This document shows, piece by piece, positions 27,133 through 39,202 of a stretch of DNA of 64,000 nt (position 1 is its first letter; every line of letters starts with the position of its first letter). The notes under the pieces were generated by a model that was not told the origin of the DNA, made no database searches, and saw nothing but the letters and a program-made list of their open reading frames with translations. Source of the DNA: Weissella viridescens (GTDB lineage: Bacteria; Bacillota; Bacilli; Lactobacillales; Lactobacillaceae). The stretch covers positions 124,001 through 188,000 of the forward strand of contig NZ_RHGY01000001.1 of assembly GCF_003862435.1 (NCBI RefSeq), given 5' to 3'. A program made the translations under genes and the position numbers.

Positions 27133-27546
27133 ATGGCAGATTTTCAAGAATATGTAGCTGAGGCAAAACAACTTTTGGTATTGGCAACAGCCGTGAATGA
27201 CCAACCTTCAGTGCGTGTGGTTGGTTTTGGACAAGATCCGGAGGTACCGAACCGTTTCTATGTCGTTTCAAAGCCTGATGTCGCTAAGGTGGCCCAAATT
27301 CAAGCCAATGATAAGGTTGCCTTTACAACCATGCCTGGTGCTGGTGGTAAGCGTATGTCATCAAACAAGGTGACGGCAAAACTTTCAGATAAGACTTGGT
27401 CAGATATTGAACCACTTTTTGCGGATAATAAGGGTTGGCATGCTGGTCATCCACACCCAGAAACTGAAACCATTTTGGAATTGAATTTTGATTCTGTGCT
27501 TTTGGATTCATTTGTTGAAGCCCCACAAGCAGTTGAATTTAAATAA
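27133..27546 (+). CDS. Pyridoxamine 5'-phosphate oxidase family protein
   Basis: 137 residues of the split-barrel flavin-binding fold. Visible are the N-terminal helix ADFQEYVAEAKQLLVLATAV, the strand-turn QPSVRVVGFGQDPEVPNRFYVVS, and KVAFTTMPGAGGKRMSSNKVTAKL. Members bind FMN, F420 or heme; the actual substrate is unknown and it is too short to be PdxH. Monocistronic with its own promoter. Confidence 0.8.
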   Translation: MADFQEYVAEAKQLLVLATAVNDQPSVRVVGFGQDPEVPNRFYVVSKPDVAKVAQIQANDKVAFTTMPGAGGKRMSSNKVTAKLSDKTWSDIEPLFADNKGWHAGHPHPETETILELNFDSVLLDSFVEAPQAVEFK

Positions 27547-27553
27547 TTTTCTC

Positions 27554-27582
27554 TTGTACTTGTAAATCGGTTAACGTATACT
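27554..27582 (+). promoter_or_regulatory. Promoter of the uracil permease transcript
   Basis: TTGTAC, 17-base spacer, TATACT. It would give a leader of about 155 bases containing the PyrR-type attenuator. Confidence 0.75.
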
Positions 27583-27609
27583 CAATAGTAATGAAATGTG
27601 TCTTTAATT

Positions 27610-27716
27610 CAGCCCAGTGAGACTGAAAAGTTCAATACTCGAGTCCTGCTTTTTGCGTGGAATAAAATCGATTTGAATTTTAAGCTGGTGTTGTGTAAAC
27701 GACACCAGTTTTTTTA
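27610..27716 (+). promoter_or_regulatory. PyrR-type transcription attenuator upstream of the uracil permease
   Basis: The leader has CAGCCCAGTGAGACTGAAAA at 27610-27629, closely matching the PyrR binding-loop consensus (CCAGAGAGGCUnGnAAG), followed by an intrinsic terminator CTGGTGT...ACACCAG with seven T residues (27685-27715) before the coding start. By family knowledge, UMP-loaded PyrR binding favours the terminator, so permease is expressed when pyrimidines are low. Confidence 0.75.
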
Positions 27717-27744
27717 GGCGCAAAAATAGGAGGAAGTTTTAAAA

Positions 27745-29031
27745 ATGGCGGAAAATCAAAAAGATGTCGTTTTGGACGTCGATGACAAGCCCAAATTCGG
27801 ACAGTGGATTGGACTTTCATTACAACACATGTTCTCAATGTTTGGATCAACAGTCTTAGTACCATTGTTGGTCGGCTTGAATCCCGGAATCGCGTTGTTC
27901 AGTTCGGGTGTCGGAACCCTTTTGCACATCTTGATTACCAAGAAGGAAATCCCTGCATACATGGGATCTAGTTTTGCCTTCATCGTGCCGATGATGTCAC
28001 TGATGAAGACGACCGGGTATCCAGGTGTTGCCGCGGGAGTTATCTCTGTCGGGGTAATTTACTTAATTATCGCTGGGATTGTTGCGATGATTGGGACAAA
28101 CTGGATTGATCGGCTTTTGCCCCCAATCGTGGTGGGCCCAATTGTCATGGTGATTGGATTGTCATTGGCGCCATCTGCGGCCCAATCAGCAACGTTGTTG
28201 AATGGCAAGTATGATATTCGTGTCTTTTTGGTTGCCATGTTAACGCTAGGTATTACGATTTTCTTCAATATGAAGCTCAAAGGTTTCTTGGGATTGATTC
28301 CTATTCTACTGGGGATTGTATGTGGTTATATTTTTGCCGTAATGTTTGGTTTGGTTGATTTCCAACCAGTTACGCAAGCAAAGTGGTTTGCGCTTCCAGC
28401 CTTTGATATTCCATTTGTTGACTACAAGCCACATATGTATTGGAATGCCATCATTGTCATGGCGCCGTTGGCTTTGGTAACGATTACTGAGCACATGGGT
28501 CACTTGATGGTCTTGGATGATCTAACTGGTCGTAACTACTTCAAGGAGCCAGGTTTGCAACGTACGCTGGCTGGTGACGGAGCTGCTTCAATCTTCGCTG
28601 GATTAGTTGGAGGACCTTCTGTGACTTCTTACGGTGAAAATATTGGGGTAATGGCCATTACTAAGGTCCACTCGGTTTATGTTTTGATGGGCGCAGCCAT
28701 GTTTGCCATCTTGTTTTCCTTCGTTGGAAAGCTATCTGCATTGATTCAATCAATTCCAGGTGCCGTTACGGGTGGTATTTCATTCCTCTTGTTTGGCGTT
28801 ATCGCTGCGTCAGGATTGCGTATCTTGGTCGACAACAAGATTGACTTCGATAAGAAGCGTAACTTGATGATTGCTTCTTCAGTTTTGGTTATCGGAATTG
28901 GAAATGCCTACCTTCAAGTTGGAACAGGTTCAGAAGTTGTGCAATTCTCAGGTGTTGCCATTGCGACGGTTTTGGGAATTATCTTGAACTTAATTTTGCC
29001 AAAGGAAGCTGCTTCAGAAGCTGACATGTAG
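27745..29031 (+). CDS. pyrP: Uracil permease (UraA/PyrP)
   Basis: Proton-coupled uracil importer of the NCS2 family, 428 residues, about 12-14 membrane segments. The family block in GLSLQHMFSMFGSTVLVPLLVGLNPG and the substrate-site region TEHMGHLMVLDDLTGRN, then GLVGGPSVTSYGENIGVMAITKVHS, mark it as UraA/PyrP. The preceding PyrR-type attenuator and the upp gene nearby support uracil rather than xanthine as substrate. Confidence 0.95.
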   Translation: MAENQKDVVLDVDDKPKFGQWIGLSLQHMFSMFGSTVLVPLLVGLNPGIALFSSGVGTLLHILITKKEIPAYMGSSFAFIVPMMSLMKTTGYPGVAAGVISVGVIYLIIAGIVAMIGTNWIDRLLPPIVVGPIVMVIGLSLAPSAAQSATLLNGKYDIRVFLVAMLTLGITIFFNMKLKGFLGLIPILLGIVCGYIFAVMFGLVDFQPVTQAKWFALPAFDIPFVDYKPHMYWNAIIVMAPLALVTITEHMGHLMVLDDLTGRNYFKEPGLQRTLAGDGAASIFAGLVGGPSVTSYGENIGVMAITKVHSVYVLMGAAMFAILFSFVGKLSALIQSIPGAVTGGISFLLFGVIAASGLRILVDNKIDFDKKRNLMIASSVLVIGIGNAYLQVGTGSEVVQFSGVAIATVLGIILNLILPKEAASEADM

Positions 29032-29060
29032 CAAATTGCTTACAATCTATAAGAATAGAA

Positions 29061-29089
29061 AGGGCTTACATATTTGTAGGCTTTTTTTT
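29061..29089 (+). terminator. Terminator of the uracil permease gene
   Basis: AGGGCTTACA TATT TGTAGGCT stem with G.U pairs, then eight T residues. Confidence 0.8.
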
Positions 29090-29178
29090 ATTGAAAAAAA
29101 GTTTGTGAAATAAATCACTAAAAACCTTGATGCTATCAACTTTCCAATATTCTTGGACATTTTTTGGCATTTTAGTCA

Positions 29179-29207
29179 TTGAATTGCCAAGCAAATGGGC
29201 ATAATAT
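29179..29207 (+). promoter_or_regulatory. Probable promoter of the ATP synthase operon
   Basis: TTGAAT, 17-base spacer, TAATAT within an ATAATATAG tract; atpB starts at 29286 with AAAGGAGG upstream. Alternative registers are possible. Confidence 0.5.
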
Positions 29208-29285
29208 AGTGGTGTATTGCAGATGTGTGTGTGTTTCGGCGCCCGTGTGTCGGCGATTAAATTGGGAAAAAGGAGGTAACGTTCT

Positions 29286-29993
29286 GTGGACGAAAAAACC
29301 GCATCATTTGTTATTGCGGGACTGAAATTTGATCTGCCGGTTATCATTTCGATTACGGTGGCTATGGCGCTGGTATTTATTATCTGTGTCTGGATGGCGC
29401 ACCGTCTCACAATGAAACCAACTGGTAAACAAAATGCGTTAGAAATGCTGATCGAATTCACAAATGGAATTGTTGATGGTAATCTACCTAATCAAACAGG
29501 TCGTGAGCTGAAATTCTTCTCATTTGTCCTATTCTCATTTGTGTTTGTAACAAATCAGTTAGGTTTAATTCTTCATGTGAATGTTGGAGGCGTAACTTTC
29601 TTAAAGAGTGCCACCTCTGACCCGCTGGTTGCATTTACCTTAGCGCTGATATCAATTGGGTTGTCCCATTTTTTGAGTGTTGATAAGGGTGGATTCAAAA
29701 AGTACGTGAAAAGCGTATACTTTAGTCCTTATGCTGCTTTGATGCCAATCAATTTAATCGATCAATTCACAAGCTTTATGACCTTAGGGCTTCGACTCTT
29801 CGGAAATATTTTCGCGGGTGAAATTGTGATGGGATTGATTTGGGAATTAGCCAAGTCATACGGTATCTTAACCATGGTGCCAGGTCTCATTTTGGCAGTC
29901 ATTTGGATGGCCTTTTCATTCTTTATTGGTGCTATTCAAGCATATGTTTTCGTCGTTTTGACCAATGTCTATGTTGGCGAAAAGTTAGAATAG
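29286..29993 (+). CDS. atpB: ATP synthase F0 subunit a
   Basis: Membrane stator subunit forming the proton half-channels. 235 residues, GTG start after AAAGGAGGTAAC. The essential arginine is in LGLRLFGNIFAGE, the diagnostic helix of subunit a, and the C-terminal helix IQAYVFVVLTNVYVGEKLE is typical. First structural gene of an eight-gene operon in the order B-E-F-H-A-G-D-C; an atpI gene is not seen upstream. Confidence 0.97.
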   Translation: MDEKTASFVIAGLKFDLPVIISITVAMALVFIICVWMAHRLTMKPTGKQNALEMLIEFTNGIVDGNLPNQTGRELKFFSFVLFSFVFVTNQLGLILHVNVGGVTFLKSATSDPLVAFTLALISIGLSHFLSVDKGGFKKYVKSVYFSPYAALMPINLIDQFTSFMTLGLRLFGNIFAGEIVMGLIWELAKSYGILTMVPGLILAVIWMAFSFFIGAIQAYVFVVLTNVYVGEKLE

Positions 29994-30001
29994 TTGTCTA
30001 G

Positions 30002-30259
<258 letters not shown>

Positions 30260-30288
30260 TTCAGTTATTGCGTGGAGGCCAACTAATT

Positions 30289-30804
30289 ATGTTAAATCAA
30301 GTATTTTTCGCTGGTGCTAGCGATGGGTTGGCTTTGGGGAATATGTTATTTTTGTTAATTGCCTTTGTGATCTTGATGCTACTTCTTAAGAAGTTTGCAT
30401 GGGGACCGGTAGTTAAGATGATGGATGACCGTGCAAATAAGGTTGCTCACGATTTGGACTCTGCAGAAGATGCTCGCCAACAAGCTGAAAAGCTTTCAAA
30501 GGAACGACAAGCCCAATTGACAGCAGCTCGGACTGATGCCAACACGATTGTCGCTGATGCGAAAAAGTCAGCTGACGCACAAGGTAAGCAAATTGTCGCA
30601 GACGCCCAAACAAATGCACAAACGATTAAAGATCGTGCTGCAACCCAAATTGAACAAGATCGTTCAGAAGCAATGACATCTGCTAAAAATGATGTTGCCG
30701 AACTGTCGGTAACGATTGCACAAAAGATTATTCAAAAGGAATTAAAGCTGGATGATCAAAAAGCATTGATTGATGCTTACATTGATGGGTTAGGAGAAAA
30801 ATAA
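30289..30804 (+). CDS. atpF: ATP synthase F0 subunit b
   Basis: Peripheral stalk, 171 residues: one N-terminal helix (about 15-33, MLFLLIAFVILMLLL) and a long charged, alanine-rich coiled coil. The ATG at 30289 with GGAGG 10 bases before it is preferred to an in-frame TTG upstream. The stop overlaps atpH (TAATG). Confidence 0.95.
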   Translation: MLNQVFFAGASDGLALGNMLFLLIAFVILMLLLKKFAWGPVVKMMDDRANKVAHDLDSAEDARQQAEKLSKERQAQLTAARTDANTIVADAKKSADAQGKQIVADAQTNAQTIKDRAATQIEQDRSEAMTSAKNDVAELSVTIAQKIIQKELKLDDQKALIDAYIDGLGEK

Positions 30805-31349
30805 TGGCCAAATTAACGAGCACCACTGTTGGTAAACGTTATGCAAAGGCTTTATTTGAACTAACACAACCGGAAGGCACGAGTGATGCAACATTAGCTG
30901 AGCTAATGACGATTGCCGATGTTTTTTCCGAAAATCCAGATTTAATGTCAGTTTTGACTTCAGTTAACATTCCTGAACCAGATAAACAGGCTTTGTTAAA
31001 GAGTTTAACGAAAGATGCGAGTGCCTTGGTACAACATCTTTTCGACTTAGTTTACGAAAATCGACGCATTGCCGATTTACCAATGATTATTCAACAATAT
31101 AAAGTGTTGGTGGACCGTGAAAACGAGGTTGTTACAGCCAAAGTAACCACGGCAATTCCATTAGATGATGCCCAAACAGCGCGTCTATCTGATAAGTTGA
31201 AAGCATTATTTAAAGCACAAACGGTTGTGATTGAAAATGATGTTGATCCAAAAATCATTGGTGGCGTAAAAATTGAAGCAAATGATCGCGTTTTAGATGG
31301 CACGATATCGACAAAGTTAGCAAATATTCGCCAAAGCATTACTGACTAA
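30804..31349 (+). CDS. atpH: ATP synthase F1 subunit delta
   Basis: Joins the peripheral stalk to the F1 head. 181 residues; N-terminal VGKRYAKALFEL and C-terminal DPKIIGGVKIEANDRVLDGTI motifs are diagnostic. Starts within the stop of atpF, implying coupled translation. Contains no cysteine. Confidence 0.95.
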   Translation: MAKLTSTTVGKRYAKALFELTQPEGTSDATLAELMTIADVFSENPDLMSVLTSVNIPEPDKQALLKSLTKDASALVQHLFDLVYENRRIADLPMIIQQYKVLVDRENEVVTAKVTTAIPLDDAQTARLSDKLKALFKAQTVVIENDVDPKIIGGVKIEANDRVLDGTISTKLANIRQSITD

Positions 31350-31371
31350 TAGAAAAGCACGAATGAATTAA

Positions 31372-32910
<1,539 letters not shown>

Positions 32911-32925
32911 TGAAGGAGGGCAATT

Positions 32926-35249
<2,324 letters not shown>

Positions 35250-35265
35250 ATAGGCGGAGTTGACT

Positions 35266-35688
35266 ATGGCAGAAGATAAACACAGCTTTAAAGTAGCCGT
35301 TGTCACGCCTAATGGTGAAGTTTATGATTATCCGAATGCGACATTGGCCGTGTTACACACGACTGATGGGGCACTGGGAATCATGGCGAACCATAATCCG
35401 GTTATCTCAGCATTGTCAACAAACGAAATGAAAATTGAAAATAAGGATGAAAACTACGAAGAACGCCTAGCGGTCAACGGTGGTTTTGCTGAGTTTTCAA
35501 ACAACACATTGACGATTGTTGCGGATGCAGCTGAAAAGGCAGAAGAGATTGACGTTCATCGTGCTGAAGAAGCACGTGATCGCGCTCAACGTCGACTTCG
35601 GGAGGCACACGATCAACGTGATCAGCAATTAGCTGAAGCTGCGTTGTTGCGTGCGGTGACGCGAATTCATGCGGCAACTGGAAAATAA
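35266..35688 (+). CDS. atpC: ATP synthase F1 subunit epsilon
   Basis: Inhibitory rotor subunit, 140 residues: beta barrel (FKVAVVTPNGEVYDYPNA, GALGIMANHNPVISAL) and C-terminal helical hairpin (EEARDRAQRRLREAHDQRDQ). ATG at 35266 with GGCGGAG upstream. Ends the operon before a terminator. Confidence 0.95.
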   Translation: MAEDKHSFKVAVVTPNGEVYDYPNATLAVLHTTDGALGIMANHNPVISALSTNEMKIENKDENYEERLAVNGGFAEFSNNTLTIVADAAEKAEEIDVHRAEEARDRAQRRLREAHDQRDQQLAEAALLRAVTRIHAATGK

Positions 35689-35696
35689 ATTTATAG

Positions 35697-35731
35697 CAAA
35701 GGTTTCTCTAACTTTAGAGAAACCTTTTTTG
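35697..35731 (+). terminator. Terminator of the atp operon
   Basis: AAAGGTTTCTCTA...TAGAGAAACCTTT perfect stem with T-run. Confidence 0.92.
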
Positions 35732-35770
35732 TTTGGGTGTATACTAGGATTTAGAAAAAGGGAGGTACCT

Positions 35771-36514
35771 ATGAAAAATAAAGGTATGTTAGCAATTGGC
35801 ATTGGTCTGGTTGTGTTATTTGTTGGTGGATGTGTTGCGGCATATTCATTAGGTGCCACCAAACCACAAGATCAAGTGAAGACAAAGCATGCAGCGCAAC
35901 TCCCTAAGTCGGCAACGCCAGATAATTCAAATCTAATTCTGGTAAATAAAAAGCACCCATTAAAGCATGAATTAGGGTTTAAGCAAGCTGAGATGAACGG
36001 TATTACCATTAGTCAAACCATTCAACAACCCTTGGAAAACTTTATGAATGGTGCTAAAGCGGCGGGATATCCAGCAACACTGGTGTCCGGATATCGTTCC
36101 AAAGCCTATCAAGAACAGGTGTTTAATCAAAACTATGAGCAAAATCTTAGTCAAGGAATGTCACATGATGAAGCCTTGAAGGCAACCAAGGGAGTTATTC
36201 AAACGCCTGGTTCCAGTGAACATGAGACCGGCTTAGCAGTAGATGTGATGACCAATCAATATTGGGATAAGTACCATAACCTAGAGGCAAAATCAGATCA
36301 GACGGCCGGTCAAAAATGGTTAATTAAACATGCACCTGAATATGGGTTTGTTTTACGTTACGTGAAAAGACCTGAAGGTCGTAAAAGCACGGGAATTGAT
36401 TATGAAAGTTGGCATTTCCGTTACGTGGGCGTAGAAAACGCCAAGTATATGACAAAACACCATTTGACCCTGGAACAATATGATCAAATGATTAAAGACC
36501 AACACCAAAATTAG
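35771..36514 (+). CDS. D-alanyl-D-alanine carboxypeptidase, VanY/LdcB-like
   Basis: Zinc peptidase trimming peptidoglycan stem peptides outside the membrane. 247 residues: N-terminal hydrophobic helix (about 6-20) ending VGGC21, a possible lipobox, then a peptidase M15B domain with SGYRS, the zinc ligands in SSEHETGLAVDV and the third ligand in ESWHFRYVG. ATG at 35771 has GGGAGG 7 bases upstream. Lipidation versus simple anchoring is not decided by sequence. Confidence 0.9.
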   Translation: MKNKGMLAIGIGLVVLFVGGCVAAYSLGATKPQDQVKTKHAAQLPKSATPDNSNLILVNKKHPLKHELGFKQAEMNGITISQTIQQPLENFMNGAKAAGYPATLVSGYRSKAYQEQVFNQNYEQNLSQGMSHDEALKATKGVIQTPGSSEHETGLAVDVMTNQYWDKYHNLEAKSDQTAGQKWLIKHAPEYGFVLRYVKRPEGRKSTGIDYESWHFRYVGVENAKYMTKHHLTLEQYDQMIKDQHQN

Positions 36515-36551
36515 ATTCAGCGACAAAACTATCTCGCATGTTTCTTTTTTT

Positions 36552-36560
36552 TGGTAGAAT
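36552..36560 (+). promoter_or_regulatory. Extended -10 promoter of the deoxynucleoside kinase gene
   Basis: TG-G-TAGAAT, identical to the element at 27090, 39 bases upstream of the ATG; no clear -35. Confidence 0.5.
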
Positions 36561-36598
36561 GGTAAACATAGTATTAGCGAGAAAGTAGGACGAAATCA

Positions 36599-37249
36599 AT
36601 GATTGTATTATCGGGAACAATTGGAGCTGGGAAAACCAGTCTCACCACAATGCTAGCTGAGCATTTGGGTAGCAATGCCTACTACGAATCAGTGGATGAC
36701 AATCCAATTTTGCCATTGTTTTATGATGATCCAAAGCGCTACGGTTTCTTATTGCAAAATTATTTTTTGAATAAGCGTTTGGAAAGCATTAAAGAAGCAC
36801 AAACGAGTCCTTTGAATGTCATCGACCGGTCCATTTATGAAGATCGGCTTTTGTTTCAGTTAAACGCTGATTTAGGACGTGCCACACAAATCGAAGCTAG
36901 TACCTATAGCGATTTGTTGAACAACATGATGGAACAAGTCGACACATCCTCCGATGCACACACTAAGGATCCAGATTTGTTGATTCATATTTCAGTGAGC
37001 TTTGAAACCATGCTTGAACGCATTAAGCGTCGCGGACGTGATTTTGAACAAATTGAAAATGATCCATCATTGTACGAGTACTACAAAGAACTCACTGAAC
37101 GTTATGCGAAGTGGTTTGAAGAGTACGACCGCTCACCAAAGTTACAAATTGACGGTGACAAATATGATTTCGTTGAAGATGAAGCCGCAGCTCAAGCAGT
37201 CTTAAAGCAAGTTGATGATGCTTTAGCTGAGTTAAATCTAAAGGTCTAA
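36599..37249 (+). CDS. Deoxynucleoside kinase (deoxyadenosine/deoxyguanosine kinase family)
   Basis: Salvages deoxynucleosides to dNMPs. 216 residues: P-loop LSGTIGAGKTS, ESVDDNPILPLFYDD substrate loop, the DRSIYEDRLLF motif (DRS switch) and a lid RIKRRGRDFE. Lactobacilli often carry dAK/dGK or dCK of this type; which base is preferred cannot be read. 19 bases upstream of serS. Confidence 0.9.
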   Translation: MIVLSGTIGAGKTSLTTMLAEHLGSNAYYESVDDNPILPLFYDDPKRYGFLLQNYFLNKRLESIKEAQTSPLNVIDRSIYEDRLLFQLNADLGRATQIEASTYSDLLNNMMEQVDTSSDAHTKDPDLLIHISVSFETMLERIKRRGRDFEQIENDPSLYEYYKELTERYAKWFEEYDRSPKLQIDGDKYDFVEDEAAAQAVLKQVDDALAELNLKV

Positions 37250-37268
37250 AGCCAAAGGAGAAGAGTAG

Positions 37269-38555
37269 ATGATTGATTTAAAATATATCCGTAATAATCC
37301 AGAATTCGTTAAAGAACGTTTGGCAACTCGTGGAGTTGATCCAGAACAAATCGATGAATTGCTAGCAGCAGATGCAAAGCGACGTGAAATTTTGGTCCAA
37401 ACTGAAGAACTAAAGGCGCGTCGTAACAAGGTTTCTGATGAAATTGGTCTTAAGAAGCGGAACAAGGAAGATGCTTCAGACGTTATTGCTGAAATGCAAA
37501 GTGTTTCTGCCGAAATCAAGACGTTGGATGAACAAGTTGAACAATTGGATGAAAAGATTGAACACATTGCATTGCGCTTGCCTAACATGCCAAATGAATC
37601 AATTCCTGTTGGTCCAGATGAAGACGCCAATGTTGAAGATTACAAGGTTGGTGAAACCACAACCTTTAACTTTACACCAAAGCCTCATTACGAAATCGGT
37701 GGAGATCTTGGTATTTTAGACTTTGAACGTGCCGGTAAGGTTTCAGGATCACGTTTTGTCTATTACGTAGGTCAAGGGGCTCGTTTGGAACGTGCCGTTT
37801 ATAACTTCATGTTAGACGAACACGAAAAAGAAGGTTACACCGAAATGATTCCACCATACATCGTCAAAGACGAAGCAATGTATGGAACTGGACAATATCC
37901 AAAATTCCGTGACGATGCTTACCGTGTCGGTGCCGAAGAAGGAATGACGTTGATTCCAACGGCGGAAGTGCCATTGACAAACTACTACCGCGATGAAGTG
38001 ATTGATGCGGATAAGTTGCCAATTTCAGTCACTGCTTTGACACCAGCCTTCCGTGAAGAAGCTGGATCAGCTGGACGTGATACGCGTGGCTTGATTCGTA
38101 TGCACCAATTCAACAAGGTTGAAATGGTTAAGTTTGCTAAGCCAGAACAATCATATGCTGAATTAGATAAGATGGTGGCGAATGCTGAAAACATCTTGAA
38201 GAAGCTTGATTTGCCATATCATGTGATTACACTTTCAACTGGAGATATGGGATTCTCAGCGGCAAAGACACATGATTTGGAAGTCTGGATGCCAGGGCAA
38301 GATCAATACCGTGAAATCTCATCTGTTTCAAATACAGAGAGTTTCCAAGCTCGTCGTGCACACATCCAATATCGTGATGAAAATGGTAAGTTACAATATG
38401 TACACACGTTGAACGGATCAGGTTTGGCTGTTGGACGTGCGGTCGCAGCTATTCTTGAAAACTACCAAAACGAAGATGGTACAGTGACTGTACCGGAAGT
38501 GTTGGTACCATACTTTGGCGCTGAAAAGATTGTGCCAGAAGCTGAATTACACTAA
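37269..38555 (+). CDS. serS: Seryl-tRNA synthetase
   Basis: Charges tRNA-Ser. 428 residues: N-terminal coiled-coil arm (about 30-100) and class II core with motif 2 ([28 protein letters not shown]) and motif 3 ([20 protein letters not shown]). No T-box leader is visible; the gene is only 19 bases after the deoxynucleoside kinase gene and is likely in its transcript. Confidence 0.97.
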   Translation: MIDLKYIRNNPEFVKERLATRGVDPEQIDELLAADAKRREILVQTEELKARRNKVSDEIGLKKRNKEDASDVIAEMQSVSAEIKTLDEQVEQLDEKIEHIALRLPNMPNESIPVGPDEDANVEDYKVGETTTFNFTPKPHYEIGGDLGILDFERAGKVSGSRFVYYVGQGARLERAVYNFMLDEHEKEGYTEMIPPYIVKDEAMYGTGQYPKFRDDAYRVGAEEGMTLIPTAEVPLTNYYRDEVIDADKLPISVTALTPAFREEAGSAGRDTRGLIRMHQFNKVEMVKFAKPEQSYAELDKMVANAENILKKLDLPYHVITLSTGDMGFSAAKTHDLEVWMPGQDQYREISSVSNTESFQARRAHIQYRDENGKLQYVHTLNGSGLAVGRAVAAILENYQNEDGTVTVPEVLVPYFGAEKIVPEAELH

Positions 38556-38560
38556 AATGC

Positions 38561-38591
38561 AAAAGCATCCTGTTTTCAGGGTGCTTTTTTG
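38561..38591 (+). terminator. Terminator of serS
   Basis: AAAAGCATCCTG...CAGGGTGCTTTT stem and T-run. Confidence 0.88.
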
Positions 38592-38620
38592 TGTTTTAAA
38601 AAATAAATCAACAAAAGTTA

Positions 38621-38649
38621 TTGACTTTGATTGGTGGGCTTGGTATGAT
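38621..38649 (+). promoter_or_regulatory. tRNA operon promoter
   Basis: TTGACT, exactly 17 bases, TATGAT, preceded by TGG. It begins 44 bases before the first mature tRNA base. Confidence 0.85.
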
Positions 38650-38692
38650 AATTAAGTTGTTTCGGGGAGTGCCTTGAAAAAACAAATGCCAT

Positions 38693-38774
38693 GCGGATGT
38701 GGCGGAACTGGCAGACGCGCTGGATTTAGGTTCCAGTGCCTTCGGGCGTGCAGGTTCGATTCCTGTCATCCGCA
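38693..38774 (+). tRNA. tRNA-Leu(UAG)
   Basis: 82-nt class II tRNA with GCGGATG/CATCCGC acceptor stem, long variable arm, anticodon stem CTGGA/TCCAG enclosing TTTAGGT (anticodon TAG), and GGTTCGATTCC T-arm. CCA is not encoded. Confidence 0.95.
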
Positions 38775-38781
38775 TTTTGAT

Positions 38782-38854
38782 GCCGACTTAGCTCAGCTGG
38801 CAGAGCACTTCACTAGTAATGAAGGGGTCGCTGGTTCGAATCCAGTAGTCGGCA
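38782..38854 (+). tRNA. tRNA-Thr(AGU)
   Basis: 73-nt tRNA: GCCGACT/AGTCGGC acceptor stem, anticodon stem CTTCA/TGAAG with loop CTAGTAA, hence anticodon AGT (A at wobble 34), T-arm GGTTCGAATCC. CCA not encoded. A34 in tRNA-Thr requires deamination to inosine to read ACC. Confidence 0.92.
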
Positions 38855-38883
38855 TTTTCATATTTATCATATGAATGGTATTT

Positions 38884-38957
38884 GCACCTATAGCGCAATT
38901 GGATAGAGTGTCTGACTACGAATCAGAAGGTTGCAGGTTCGACTCCTGCTAGGTGCA
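38884..38957 (+). tRNA. tRNA-Arg(ACG), copy 1
   Basis: 74-nt tRNA with acceptor GCACCTA/TAGGTGC, anticodon stem TCTGA/TCAGA and loop CTACGAA (anticodon ACG). Identical over its full length to the copy at 38997. CCA not encoded. Confidence 0.95.
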
Positions 38958-38996
38958 TTACAACGATTAACGTCGTTGTCTATAATTGAATATTTT

Positions 38997-39070
38997 GCAC
39001 CTATAGCGCAATTGGATAGAGTGTCTGACTACGAATCAGAAGGTTGCAGGTTCGACTCCTGCTAGGTGCA
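38997..39070 (+). tRNA. tRNA-Arg(ACG), copy 2
   Basis: Exact duplicate of the preceding tRNA-Arg. The 39-base spacer between copies contains a small inverted repeat ACAACGA/TCGTTGT. Confidence 0.95.
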
Positions 39071-39080
39071 TATCATTCTC

Positions 39081-39110
39081 AAAACCATCAAGTTACTTGA
39101 TGGTTTTTTG
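39081..39110 (+). terminator. Terminator of the tRNA operon
   Basis: AAAACCATCAAG TTA CTTGATGGTTTT stem followed by T-run. Confidence 0.92.
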
Positions 39111-39130
39111 TTGTCGTGTTTGAAGTTGAG

Positions 39131-39190
39131 TTTGACTAATGTTGACATTAAAGAAATAGATGCTTATAATTGTTGTCAATCTTAGTCAAA
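39131..39190 (+). promoter_or_regulatory. ctsR-clpC promoter with two CtsR operators
   Basis: TTGACA (39142-39147), 17 bases, TATAAT (39165-39170) is a consensus promoter. A CtsR heptad pair overlaps the -35 (TTTGACT-AAT-GTTGACA, 39131-39147) and a second pair in the opposite orientation overlaps the ribosome site (TGTCAAT-CTT-AGTCAAA, 39174-39190). Both fit the known RGTCAAA-N3-RGTCAAA class. Autoregulation by CtsR follows. Confidence 0.88.
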
Positions 39191-39202
39191 GGAGGCATGA
39201 TG

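Noticed and set aside
37250-37268. T-box riboswitch upstream of serS
   Set aside because: Only 19 bases separate serS from the preceding gene and no specifier or antiterminator motif is present.
38884-39070. CRISPR-like repeat signal from the two 74-nt repeats
   Set aside because: The repeats fold as complete tRNA-Arg genes; only two copies, no cas genes.
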